In this document: piece after piece, positions 29,786 to 37,770 of the stretch
Layout of the letters: the number at the start of each line of letters is the position of its first letter
Position numbering within the stretch: the stretch's first letter is position 1
Assembly: GCF_034479555.1 (NCBI RefSeq)
Contig: NZ_CP140151.1
Location: forward strand, 186,001-250,000
Direction of reading: 5' to 3'
From: Chromohalobacter canadensis
GTDB lineage: Bacteria; Pseudomonadota; Gammaproteobacteria; Pseudomonadales; Halomonadaceae
Length of the DNA stretch: 64,000 nucleotides
Notes under the pieces: generated by a model
The model's database searches: none
Told to the model about the DNA's origin: nothing
The model's input: the letters and a program-made list of their open reading frames with translations, nothing else
Made by a program: the position numbers and the translations under genes

Positions 29786-30165
29786 GTGTGCCCTTCAGTG
29801 CCCCGAGAGGGGCGCGTGCGCTGCGACAGCATGCCCTGCCCTTGATTATAGGCACGCACCAACGCTTGCTGGCGCCGAGAGCTGCCGATCAATTGCGTGA
29901 GTTCCTCACAGCGAGCATCGAGTTGGTCTCGAATGGCGCGGTCGTGCTCGAGAATTTCCTCGATCATGCGTGCACAGTACTGGCGCTCTTGCGCATTGAG
30001 CTGTTCGCCTTGAGGTGCGCGCCGCAATGCCTCGACATCGGCCACATAGCGGGCACGCTGCTGAATCAGAGCGTCCCACTCCTGGTGACGTGCGTTTTCG
30101 AGCATCGCCCGAGAACGCTCGAGCATATTCTCATAGATGTCCAGACGCTCCGACGCATTGCTCAT
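29782..30165 (-). CDS. fliT: FliT-like flagellar export chaperone
   Basis: The 127-residue helical protein starts MSNASERLDIYENMLERS and has long amphipathic helices typical of FliT, the chaperone for the filament cap FliD. Identification rests mainly on position (fliD-fliS-fliT) and helical character, as FliT sequences diverge strongly. An alternative start at 30177 overlaps fliS by 11 bases. In enterics FliT also inhibits FlhDC. Confidence 0.72.
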   Translation of the reverse strand: MSNASERLDIYENMLERSRAMLENARHQEWDALIQQRARYVADVEALRRAPQGEQLNAQERQYCARMIEEILEHDRAIRDQLDARCEELTQLIGSSRRQQALVRAYNQGQGMLSQRTRPSRGTEGHT

Positions 30166-30166
30166 G

Positions 30167-30565
30167 TCACGATCCATCCACTTGCGGGGCGATTTCGCGC
30201 CAGGCCGAGCCGATATCTTCCAACAGATGTGCGGCCTCGTCGAGCGCGGCTTGATCATTGCGCAAGTTGGCTCTCAGCAACAACCGCGCGATATAGTCAT
30301 AGAGACTGCCCAGACGCTCCGAGAGTTCACCGCCACGCTCATGATCGAGCGCCGCCGCCAACCCATTATTGACAATATTCAGGGCCTTGGTAATTGCCTG
30401 CCCCTTGGCGGAGATATTGCCATCCTCCATGTGCATCTTGGCAGCCCGAATGGAGGCTTGCGCGCCGTCGAATAGCATCACGATCAACTGATGGGGGCTG
30501 GCCGACATCACCCCGGATTCGACGCCGACACGGGCATAGGCCTGGGCGCCTCGCATCATATTCAT
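30167..30565 (-). CDS. fliS: FliS, flagellin export chaperone
   Basis: The 132-residue protein has the FliS signature near the N-terminus (SASPHQLIVMLFDGAQASI) and LYDYIARLLLRANLRND later. FliS binds the flagellin C-terminus in the cytosol and prevents early assembly. It lies 10 bases after fliD and just before fliT. The flagellin gene itself is not in this window. Confidence 0.96.
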   Translation of the reverse strand: MNMMRGAQAYARVGVESGVMSASPHQLIVMLFDGAQASIRAAKMHMEDGNISAKGQAITKALNIVNNGLAAALDHERGGELSERLGSLYDYIARLLLRANLRNDQAALDEAAHLLEDIGSAWREIAPQVDGS

Positions 30566-30575
30566 GATAGTTCCC

Positions 30576-31949
30576 CTACTGGTTCATTTGTGCGTTCAAG
30601 CTGTTGAATTGCTGGGTCAGATAAGAACTCGTCGAGTTCATTTGCGACACTAGTGCGTCCAAATCGGCGAATTGTGTGCGGTAGCGATCCACTGTCGCAT
30701 CAATGGAGGCTTGCATACTGGTATAACGTTCGCCGAGACGCTCGATGGAGGTATCAATCCCGCTGGTAGCCGTGTCCAGCGTTCCCCCCTCATCCAGCAA
30801 ATTGCCCAGCACCGTGTCCAGACTGGCGGCGAATCCATCACTGTCTTCATCGCCGGCGAAAAATGCGCTGACACTGTCGAGGTTGCCTTCGATCGCTTCG
30901 TCCAAAGCCTCGTCGTCAACCTCAAGCGTTCCATCGAGCGCCAAGGAAACTCCCATGTTGGACAGCAACGCAACATCACCGTCCCCAACATGTCCCATGG
31001 CATTGCGCAGTTGCGATTCCACGCCTCGCAACGTGGAGTTGCCGAGCAATTCCCCTGCTGCTCCGGACTCGGCGTCGAACGACGTCAAGCTCGACATGCG
31101 CTCTTGCAGCGAATTGTAGACTTTGACGAAATCATTGATGGAATCCTTGATCGCGCCGTCGTCGCGACTGAGCGTCAGTGCATCCGACTCGCCTGCATTG
31201 GTCGCCTGCAGGTCGAAGGTCACCCCTTGCAGCGCCCCCTCGACATGGTTTGACGCACTGGTGATGGCGATACCATTCACGCTCAACTGAGCATCCTGTG
31301 CAGCCACCGTTTGACGCATGTCGCTGGCCTCGGGGGTGGCGGCATCAAAACCGAACGCCGCCTGCAACCCGGCCTCTGCGGAGGAGACCGTGATTTGATT
31401 CGCTTCGCCCGTCTCGGTGGCCGTCAGAACCAGACGTTGGGGCTTATCACTGCCATCGTTGATGATCGAGGCGCTGATGCCGGCGTCTTCCGAATTGATG
31501 GCGTCCCGCAAGCCTTCCAAGGTGTTGTTGCTATCGTCGAGGACGACGGAAAACGCCTTGTCGCCAACGTTGACAGAAAGCTCGCCGAGGTCGAGCTCGG
31601 CCTCTTTTTCGAATCCCTGAGAAGCAAGCGTCTGTGACCGGGCCAAGGCGCTGACTTCAACCTGGTAGCGCCCCGAAACGGCCGCATTGTCGGTCGATAC
31701 GCTGACGGCATCACCCTGCATTTTGCTGCTCAGCGCCTGGAAGGTCTCGGGATCACTGAGCGCAGTGGCCGACTCGCGCAGCGAGTCCAGCGCGCTTTCC
31801 AGGCGCCCGAAGGCTGACAGCTTGGCTTCGTAGCTTTTCTTCTGTTCGGTAATCGGCTCTAGCTTCGCGCTTTCGGCCTCTTCCAGTTCGTCCAGCAAGC
31901 CACTCAAATCCAGCCCCGAGCCAACACCCAAGGAAGTAATCGTTGGCAT
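30576..31949 (-). CDS. fliD: FliD, filament cap protein
   Basis: The 457-residue protein has the FliD N-terminal domain (ITSLGVGSGLDLSGLLDELEEAE) and C-terminal coiled-coil (FADLDALVSQMNSTSSYLTQQF). FliD caps the growing filament and folds flagellin at the tip. The composition is acidic, as expected for a secreted protein of a halophile. It is the first gene of the fliDSTK run and has a near-consensus FliA promoter upstream. Confidence 0.97.
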   Translation of the reverse strand: MPTITSLGVGSGLDLSGLLDELEEAESAKLEPITEQKKSYEAKLSAFGRLESALDSLRESATALSDPETFQALSSKMQGDAVSVSTDNAAVSGRYQVEVSALARSQTLASQGFEKEAELDLGELSVNVGDKAFSVVLDDSNNTLEGLRDAINSEDAGISASIINDGSDKPQRLVLTATETGEANQITVSSAEAGLQAAFGFDAATPEASDMRQTVAAQDAQLSVNGIAITSASNHVEGALQGVTFDLQATNAGESDALTLSRDDGAIKDSINDFVKVYNSLQERMSSLTSFDAESGAAGELLGNSTLRGVESQLRNAMGHVGDGDVALLSNMGVSLALDGTLEVDDEALDEAIEGNLDSVSAFFAGDEDSDGFAASLDTVLGNLLDEGGTLDTATSGIDTSIERLGERYTSMQASIDATVDRYRTQFADLDALVSQMNSTSSYLTQQFNSLNAQMNQ

Positions 31950-32038
31950 GACATGCCCTCAGCGAATAGGTTGATCTTTTTACCATGAGGCTCGTCGACG
32001 CTAGCGCCGAAAAGACTAACTTTACGAGCGTTATTCAT

Positions 32039-32065
32039 ACATCGGCCTCTGGGGCGTAAACTTTA
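32039..32065 (-). promoter_or_regulatory. sigma-28 (FliA) promoter of fliD
   Basis: On the minus strand TAAAGTTT (32065-32058), an 11-base spacer and GCCGATGT (32046-32039) match the FliA consensus TAAAGTTT-N11-GCCGATAA at 14 of 16 positions. It predicts a 5' leader of roughly 80 bases before the fliD start. Confidence 0.85.
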
Positions 32066-32197
32066 GCCCTTACTCGTCATCATTTCGCACGGCTTGAGGC
32101 AAGGCGACGCGTCCCGCGTGCCCGTCGACGCTGGCAATATCACGCCTCGATGGGCCATGATAGGCAATTCGAATAGACCCCAGGAGCCACAGCCACG

Positions 32198-32698
32198 ATG
32201 GACTCGACATCACTTTTCGCCGACTACGCACGCTGGCAACGCTTTCAACGTCAAGACCAACTCCATCGCGAACATAACGCTGCCGTGCGCAAACTGGCCG
32301 AGTCAGGCGCAATGGCGTCGCGTGTCGCCGAGGGCTACCGCAGCATGGCGGAAAAAGGTGCCTCCGAGGGCGCTTGTTACCGTACTCTCTTTCTACGCCA
32401 GCGCCCCCATGAGACCTCGCTGACATGCGAAGGCTGGCTCTTTGTACGCCGCGTGCTTTCAGAAGGCGGTATTACGCGCGTACGCGGGACACTGCTTGAA
32501 AGTTTCACACTCGAAGATGGCAGCCTCACACCTGGCGACAAGCCAGCGCTCAAGGTCACCCTGGATATTTACGATGAAATTCTCGTCAAACGCACCATGA
32601 AGATGGGCTGTCGCATCGACCGCCAGGACGATGATAGAGATCTCCATTTCATTACGTTTCTCGACAGTGTACGTGGCGATCTTCGCCAACACATGTGA
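32198..32698 (+). CDS. unrecognised 166-residue protein
   Basis: I do not recognise a family. The protein has a helical, charged N-terminal half (FADYARWQRFQRQDQLHREH) and a beta-rich second half (WLFVRRVLSEGGITRVRGTLLESFTL, then ALKVTLDIYDEILVKRTMKM). There is no signal peptide or membrane segment. Coding character is supported by an AGGAG site (about 32180) and by use of GC-rich codons like the neighbours. It diverges from fliD and is followed after 71 bases by a CBS-domain gene on the same strand. Confidence 0.7.
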   Translation: MDSTSLFADYARWQRFQRQDQLHREHNAAVRKLAESGAMASRVAEGYRSMAEKGASEGACYRTLFLRQRPHETSLTCEGWLFVRRVLSEGGITRVRGTLLESFTLEDGSLTPGDKPALKVTLDIYDEILVKRTMKMGCRIDRQDDDRDLHFITFLDSVRGDLRQHM

Positions 32699-32769
32699 AT
32701 CCTGTCGCCCAGACCTCGTCCCACGATGGCCGACACGGCCTGGCGGCTCAGCAAGCGAGACACTTTACC

Positions 32770-33384
32770 ATGTCAACATCTCCCACCCCGCGCCTCTATT
32801 CCACGCTGACCCTGTCGGAGCTCGACGGCGTCACCGGCATCGCTCAGCCGCGCGCTACCCAGCACAAACTGACGCTAGACAGCCCGGCGGCGCGGCTCTT
32901 GACTGATTTCAGCACTCAGCGCGCCCAGACCATCTTGACCTCCAATACCATTTCGCAGGCCCTCAACACCATGAAGCAGGCAGGCGTGCGCTTGCTCATG
33001 GTGATGGGCTCGGACGGGCGATTCACCGGTGTCATCAACGCCCGCGAGCTGGTCGGAGGACGCAAGATCACCATCGCCATGCAGAACCATGACGTGCCGC
33101 GCGAGGAAGTCACCGTGGACATGATCCAGACACCGCGCGCGCAGTTGCATTCATTGTCACTCGCACAATTGGAAACCGCACGCGTCGGTGATCTCGTGGA
33201 GACGCTCAAGGCATCCGGTGACCAGCACTTGCTGATTACCGCGCCCGGGGAAGAGGGGCCGATCATTCGCGGCTTGGTGTCGGCCTCCGATATCAGTCGG
33301 TCGTTAGGGATCGATCTCGACCATCCTCCGGAAGCACGTAGCTTCGCTGCCATTTGCCAAGTCATTCTCGGGCACGACCTGTAA
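32770..33384 (+). CDS. CBS-domain pair protein
   Basis: The 204-residue protein has two CBS motifs. The first is seen as SQALNTMKQAGVRLLMVMGSDGRFTGVINARELV, and the second as VGDLVETLKASGDQHLLITA followed by IRGLVSASDISRSL. CBS pairs bind adenine nucleotides or related ligands and control partner proteins. No enzyme or transporter domain is attached, so it is a stand-alone sensor whose partner may be an adjacent product. The start at 32770 (MSTSPTPRL) gives a compact N-terminus; a start at 32695 would add 25 residues of low-quality sequence. Confidence 0.85.
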   Translation: MSTSPTPRLYSTLTLSELDGVTGIAQPRATQHKLTLDSPAARLLTDFSTQRAQTILTSNTISQALNTMKQAGVRLLMVMGSDGRFTGVINARELVGGRKITIAMQNHDVPREEVTVDMIQTPRAQLHSLSLAQLETARVGDLVETLKASGDQHLLITAPGEEGPIIRGLVSASDISRSLGIDLDHPPEARSFAAICQVILGHDL

Positions 33385-33414
33385 CGCACACCCCACCGGT
33401 CGAAGGAGCTGTGC

Positions 33415-33903
33415 ATGCTCGAGTGGTTGCAAGATCGCCTGTCCCGCCAACAAGGCATTGCCATCTGGGTCGTCAAACAAGTCGACGATACGACCTTGCA
33501 TCTTTGCGGCAAGGGGATGGCAGAGGGAACGGAGCGAGTGTCGCGTCGCCGACGCGCATTGGGCCGCGGCACTTTCGTGGGACCAGTGCGCATCGGTGAG
33601 CACCACGAGGTCTTGCACTCCAATCTTTTCGCATGGCTACCGCTACGCGACGAATTACGCTTGATCGATGACCGTGAAGCCGAGTACGCCGGTCGTCGTT
33701 ACCACGTTTCCTGGGTCCCCGAGCGTTGCTGGCGCTTCCAGGGCCCACTGATTTCTCACCCCCAGCGCAACGACGGCAAATTGCGCTTCGTCAGCCATGA
33801 AGACGTCGCTGCGATACGCGAAAAGACCACCGCCCCGAGCGCCTCGACAACGCCATCGCGCAACGCCGATGGGTGGTCACTGGCCGCACGAGACGACGAC
33901 TAG
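33415..33903 (+). CDS. unrecognised 162-residue protein
   Basis: I do not recognise a family. AAGGAG lies about 7 bases before the ATG, supporting translation. The protein is mixed alpha/beta, with LEWLQDRLSRQQGIAIWVV at the start, a basic stretch RVSRRRRALGRG (about 42-53), and a low-complexity Ser/Thr/Ala C-terminal tail. It follows the CBS gene by 30 bases, so the two are likely co-transcribed. Confidence 0.7.
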   Translation: MLEWLQDRLSRQQGIAIWVVKQVDDTTLHLCGKGMAEGTERVSRRRRALGRGTFVGPVRIGEHHEVLHSNLFAWLPLRDELRLIDDREAEYAGRRYHVSWVPERCWRFQGPLISHPQRNDGKLRFVSHEDVAAIREKTTAPSASTTPSRNADGWSLAARDDD

Positions 33904-33948
33904 TTATCATCGCGCCATACCGATATCTTTCCGGACACCCGTGACACC

Positions 33949-34986
33949 ATGACATCCAACACCGTTCTCGTCCTTTATGCCGGCGGCACCCTCGGCATGC
34001 TCGACGGACCTCGAGGCCTCCGCCCCGGCAGCGACTTCGAGGTGCGTCTGCGCCAAGCCTTCACGCACCTCGCTGCGTACCGGCGCGATGCCATACCGCC
34101 TTTCGAAATGCTCGAATATACGACGCCCATCGACTCGAGCAGCGCCACACCCGCCGACTGGCAACGCTTGGCGCGTGACATTGCCGAACGCTATGCGGAC
34201 TATGCCGGCTTTGTGGTCCTGCATGGCACCGATACGCTGGCGTGGTCGGCTTCGAGCCTGGCCTTCCAATTGCAGGGCCTGGGCAGACCCGTCGTTGTCA
34301 CGGGAGCGCAGAAACCGCTGGAAGCGCCCCACAGCGACGCACTCGATAACGTCGAAACGGCGCTGCGCTTCGCCGCTCGGAGGGATCTCACCGAAGTCGC
34401 CATCGCCTTCGGTGGCAAGCTCATGCGCGGCTGCCGAACCCGCAAATGGGATACTCAATCGTTCGATGCCTTTCACGCCCCCAACTGGCCGCTGCTGGGC
34501 GAGATCATTGATGACGAGCCGGTCCTCTATACCGCACGATGCCTTTCACCCACCGGCGCGCCGCGTTTTGAGCTCCCCGACTTGGCACCCACGTCGGCGG
34601 TCATACGCCTACCATTGTGGCCCGGCATTCAGGCACGCCAGATCGCGCAGTTGCTCGACGACGACACGGTACATGGCGCCGTTCTCGAAAGCTGGGGGAG
34701 TGGCAATATTCCCGAAGACACTGCCCTGGCAGGCGAGCTGGCCACCGCAACTAGCCGTGGCATGTTGCTCGCCGTCATCAGCCAGTGTCCCCACGGTCCC
34801 GTGACGCTAGGCACGTATGCCAGCGGCAATGCGCTCAAGGATATCGGCGCACTCGCCGGCGACGACATGACGCCAGAAGCGGCGTTTACCAAGCTCGTCC
34901 ACCTGGTCTCACAGCCGCTGCCCGAAGCCCAGCAACGACGCCAGTTCCTGACCTCGCTATGCGGCGAGCGCAGCGCACTGGCTTGA
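33949..34986 (+). CDS. ansA: type I L-asparaginase (AnsA-like)
   Basis: The 345-residue protein has both asparaginase threonine motifs, LYAGGTLGM (about residues 8-16) and VVLHGTDTLAWSASSLAF (about 87-104). There is no signal peptide, so it fits the cytoplasmic type I enzyme that hydrolyses asparagine to aspartate and ammonia. TGAQKPLEAPHSDALDN and AFGGKLMRGCRTRKW are also characteristic. It stands alone between the unrecognised gene and queC. Confidence 0.93.
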   Translation: MTSNTVLVLYAGGTLGMLDGPRGLRPGSDFEVRLRQAFTHLAAYRRDAIPPFEMLEYTTPIDSSSATPADWQRLARDIAERYADYAGFVVLHGTDTLAWSASSLAFQLQGLGRPVVVTGAQKPLEAPHSDALDNVETALRFAARRDLTEVAIAFGGKLMRGCRTRKWDTQSFDAFHAPNWPLLGEIIDDEPVLYTARCLSPTGAPRFELPDLAPTSAVIRLPLWPGIQARQIAQLLDDDTVHGAVLESWGSGNIPEDTALAGELATATSRGMLLAVISQCPHGPVTLGTYASGNALKDIGALAGDDMTPEAAFTKLVHLVSQPLPEAQQRRQFLTSLCGERSALA

Positions 34987-35118
34987 CGCCACGCTAGCCG
35001 GTGAAGGGTTCGCCGGTTACACTGTGCGCGCTTCGTCCGGACCGGATCCCGGGCGTGTTTCCCGCAATTGTCGTGACACTTGCGGGAGGCTACAAATTCT
35101 CCGCTCAGGACAAATCTC

Positions 35119-35874
35119 ATGACCGACACGCCGCACCATGTACCTCAGCCATCCAGCGCTGAGGCAAACGCCATTACCGCGCTCACCACACCCGACGATA
35201 CCGCCAAGGCCGTGGTCATATACTCCGGCGGGATGGACTCCTATACCGTTCTGCATCGCGCCTTGCGCGCCGGCTTCGAGGTCCACGCCTTGTCGTTCCA
35301 CTACGGTCAGCGCCACTCGCGTGAACTCGAGACTGCAAGCCGGGTCTGCCAGCAGCTGGGCGTCGCCCACCAAGTGGTCGATATCCGTGCCATTCATGGC
35401 TTGATCGGCAACTCGGCCCTGACCGATGCCACCCAGACCATGCCTGACGGCGACTACGATGCCGACAACATGGCGGCCACGGTGGTGCCCAATCGCAACA
35501 TGATCCTGCTCTCGTTGGCCATCGGTCACGCCATCAACATCGGTGCCAATGTCTGCTTTTATGGCGCCCACGGCGGCGATCACGTGCTGTATCCCGACTG
35601 TCGCCCCGAGTTCGTCGAGCGAGTGAATGACGTCGCCGCCATCGCCGATTTCAATCCCGTACGTATCGCCGCCCCCTATTTGCATGCCAGCAAGCACACC
35701 ATCCTGGCCGACGGACTGTCGATGGGGCTCGATTACGCCCAGACCTGGACCTGCTACCTGGGAGGCGAGTATGCCTGCGGACAATGCGGTAGCTGCAGGG
35801 AGCGTCTGGCAGCCTTCGCCACGCAGGGGATCGACGATCCTCTAGCCTATGCCGCGCCGGAGAAGATGTCGTAA
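35119..35874 (+). CDS. queC: QueC, 7-cyano-7-deazaguanine (preQ0) synthase
   Basis: The 251-residue protein has the PP-loop motif YSGGMDSYT near the N-terminus and a C-terminal zinc site [15 protein letters not shown]. QueC converts 7-carboxy-7-deazaguanine to preQ0 using ATP and ammonia. The start at 35119 (MTDTPHH) is chosen; an in-frame ATG at 35080 is possible but adds residues without family match. The stop overlaps queE by 1 base (TAATG). Confidence 0.96.
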   Translation: MTDTPHHVPQPSSAEANAITALTTPDDTAKAVVIYSGGMDSYTVLHRALRAGFEVHALSFHYGQRHSRELETASRVCQQLGVAHQVVDIRAIHGLIGNSALTDATQTMPDGDYDADNMAATVVPNRNMILLSLAIGHAINIGANVCFYGAHGGDHVLYPDCRPEFVERVNDVAAIADFNPVRIAAPYLHASKHTILADGLSMGLDYAQTWTCYLGGEYACGQCGSCRERLAAFATQGIDDPLAYAAPEKMS

Positions 35875-36518
35875 TGTACAGCGTCAAGGAAGCCTTCTAT
35901 ACGCTCCAGGGCGAAGGCGCTCGCGCTGGGCGGGCCAGCGTGTTCTGCCGCTTCACGGGCTGCAACCTCTGGTCGGGACGTGAACGCGACCGCGCCACCA
36001 GTCACTGCCGCTTTTGCGATACCGACTTCGTCGGCACCGACGGGCAGAACGGTGGACGTTTCGAGAATGCCCAAGCGTTGGCGACGCATCTCATGAGCCT
36101 CTGGCCTCACGCGCAGGAGGCTGCCGTGCCCTATGTGGTATTCACCGGCGGCGAGCCGCTGCTCCAGCTCGACACACCGCTTATCGAGGCCATGCATGCC
36201 CAAGGTTTCGAAATTGCCGTCGAGACCAACGGTACGCTGACACCGCCCGACGGCATCGACTGGTTATGCGTCAGCCCCAAGGGCAATGCGACATTACGCA
36301 TCACACAAGGCGATGAGCTGAAGCTGGTGTTTCCGCAGTCCGATGCGATGCCCGAGCATTTCACGCATCTAGCCTTCAGGCATTTCTTCCTGCAGCCGAT
36401 GGATCTTGCGCCACGCGGTGGACGAGGTACGACCATGGAGGACACCGTCGCCTACTGCCTTGACCATCCGCAATGGCGCCTCGCGCTGCAAACCCACAAG
36501 ATCGCGGGAATCGACTGA
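35874..36518 (+). CDS. queE: QueE, 7-carboxy-7-deazaguanine synthase (radical SAM)
   Basis: The 214-residue radical SAM enzyme has cluster cysteines at 30, 45 and 48 (GCNLWSG then CRFCDTDF). This gives a CX14CX2C spacing rather than the canonical CX3CX2C; the same variant is known for the Burkholderia multivorans QueE. TGGEPLLQLD is the SAM-binding GGE motif. It converts 6-carboxy-tetrahydropterin to 7-carboxy-7-deazaguanine. It overlaps both queC and queD by 1 base. Confidence 0.96.
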   Translation: MYSVKEAFYTLQGEGARAGRASVFCRFTGCNLWSGRERDRATSHCRFCDTDFVGTDGQNGGRFENAQALATHLMSLWPHAQEAAVPYVVFTGGEPLLQLDTPLIEAMHAQGFEIAVETNGTLTPPDGIDWLCVSPKGNATLRITQGDELKLVFPQSDAMPEHFTHLAFRHFFLQPMDLAPRGGRGTTMEDTVAYCLDHPQWRLALQTHKIAGID

Positions 36519-37357
36519 TGACCCTTTTCGTCAATCACCTCACTCACATCGACGCGTCGCTGTGGTCGCCCACCCACGGTCTGATGGGCGCCAGCTGGCA
36601 TGTCGATGCCGAACTCGATGGTGAGCTGGGCTCCGATGGCATGCTGTTCGACTTCGGCGAGGTCAAACCCTGGATCAAATCACGGCTCGATGAGGGCCTG
36701 GACCATACCTTGCTGGTACCGACCGAAGCACCGGGGATCCAGGTATTCGACTGCGCCGAGGGGCTCTGCCTACGCACGCAATTCCCCTACCCCATGGAGC
36801 TCCGGGGTCCACGCCAAAGCTTTACCTTGCTGCCCTGGTCAGAGATCACCCCAGAGCAATTGGCCACGCACCTCTCCACCGAGCTCAGCCGTCGACCACC
36901 CGCCAAGGTGGAGGCGATTCGCCTGCGCTTGCGCGATGAAGACATCGAGACGGCCGCCTATACCTACAGCCATGGTCTCAAGCACCATGTGGGCAATTGC
37001 CAGCGCATTGCCCACGGCCACCGGTCACGCCTGCATATCTGGCGGAACGGTCAACGCGATCCCGAACTGGAGCACCAATGGGCACAGGCACTGGATGCCT
37101 GCTACTTGATCCACGATGAAGACCTCGCGCCGCAAGCCGATGAGTCTCTGGATACGTTGAGTGTCGCCTATCGCGCCGATCAAGGCCGTTTTCATCTGAC
37201 GCTCCCCAGCGAGCGCTGCCACCTGCTCACCACGCCCACGACCATCGAGCATATCGCCGCCTGGCTAGCGGAAAAGATCGCCCTAGAGACGCACAGCAGG
37301 ATTCGCGTGCAGGCCTTCGAGGGGATCGACAAGGGCGCCATCGCCGAAGCATCGTAA
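36518..37357 (+). CDS. queD: QueD-family protein with two PTPS-like domains
   Basis: The protein has 279 residues, against about 120 for usual QueD. The first half (about 1-148) has PTPS-like sequence with GMLFDFGEVKPWIK and LDHTLLVP, but its HGH zinc motif is replaced by MGASW. The second half (about 149-279) has SHGLKHHVGNCQRIAHGH, containing the zinc histidines and catalytic-type Cys161, and TPTTIEHIAAWLAE with FEGIDKGA. It fits a tandem 6-carboxytetrahydropterin synthase in which the two halves carry different active-site parts. Its place after queC-queE supports the role. Confidence 0.85.
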   Translation: MTLFVNHLTHIDASLWSPTHGLMGASWHVDAELDGELGSDGMLFDFGEVKPWIKSRLDEGLDHTLLVPTEAPGIQVFDCAEGLCLRTQFPYPMELRGPRQSFTLLPWSEITPEQLATHLSTELSRRPPAKVEAIRLRLRDEDIETAAYTYSHGLKHHVGNCQRIAHGHRSRLHIWRNGQRDPELEHQWAQALDACYLIHDEDLAPQADESLDTLSVAYRADQGRFHLTLPSERCHLLTTPTTIEHIAAWLAEKIALETHSRIRVQAFEGIDKGAIAEAS

Positions 37358-37403
37358 ACGGCACCAATGGTGATCGTCTTCATTCGTCGAACGGAACACA
37401 TCC

Positions 37404-37664
37404 ATGTACTGTCGCGTAGGCTGTGGCGCATGCTGTATTGCGCCAACCATCAGCTCCCCTATCCCCGGCATGCCCGATGGTAAGCCGGCAGGTGTACGCT
37501 GCGTTCAACTCGACGAAGACAATTGCTGCCGCCTGTTCGGCGATCCCAAAAGGCCCACCGTTTGCCGTACCTTCGATTACGACCACGCGGTTTGCGGCGA
37601 CAGTCGCGAAGAAGCTCTGACCATCCTCGAAGATCTTGAGCGGCATACCGAAACGCCTTCCTGA
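37404..37664 (+). CDS. YkgJ-family cysteine cluster protein
   Basis: This 86-residue protein has eight cysteines in the pattern C-x3-GCGACC, then RCVQLDEDNCCRLFG and VCRTFDYDHAVCG. That is the UPF0153/YkgJ family, thought to bind a metal or iron-sulfur cluster. It follows queD by 46 bases and is closed by a strong terminator. A function in the queuosine pathway is not established. Confidence 0.9.
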   Translation: MYCRVGCGACCIAPTISSPIPGMPDGKPAGVRCVQLDEDNCCRLFGDPKRPTVCRTFDYDHAVCGDSREEALTILEDLERHTETPS

Positions 37665-37713
37665 ACCTCTCCCTTCTGGCCGAGATCCTGTACACGGTCT
37701 CCTGCACAAAGCA

Positions 37714-37744
37714 AAAAAGCGCGACTCCGAGAGTCGCGCTTTTT
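37714..37744. terminator. bidirectional terminator between ykgJ-like gene and ppiD
   Basis: A 14-bp perfect stem (AAAAAGCGCGACTC / GAGTCGCGCTTTTT) with a 3-base loop has an A-run on one side and a T-run on the other. It serves both converging genes. Confidence 0.9.
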
Positions 37745-37770
37745 CTTTTACCCGTGAGCGTCGTCGTCGA

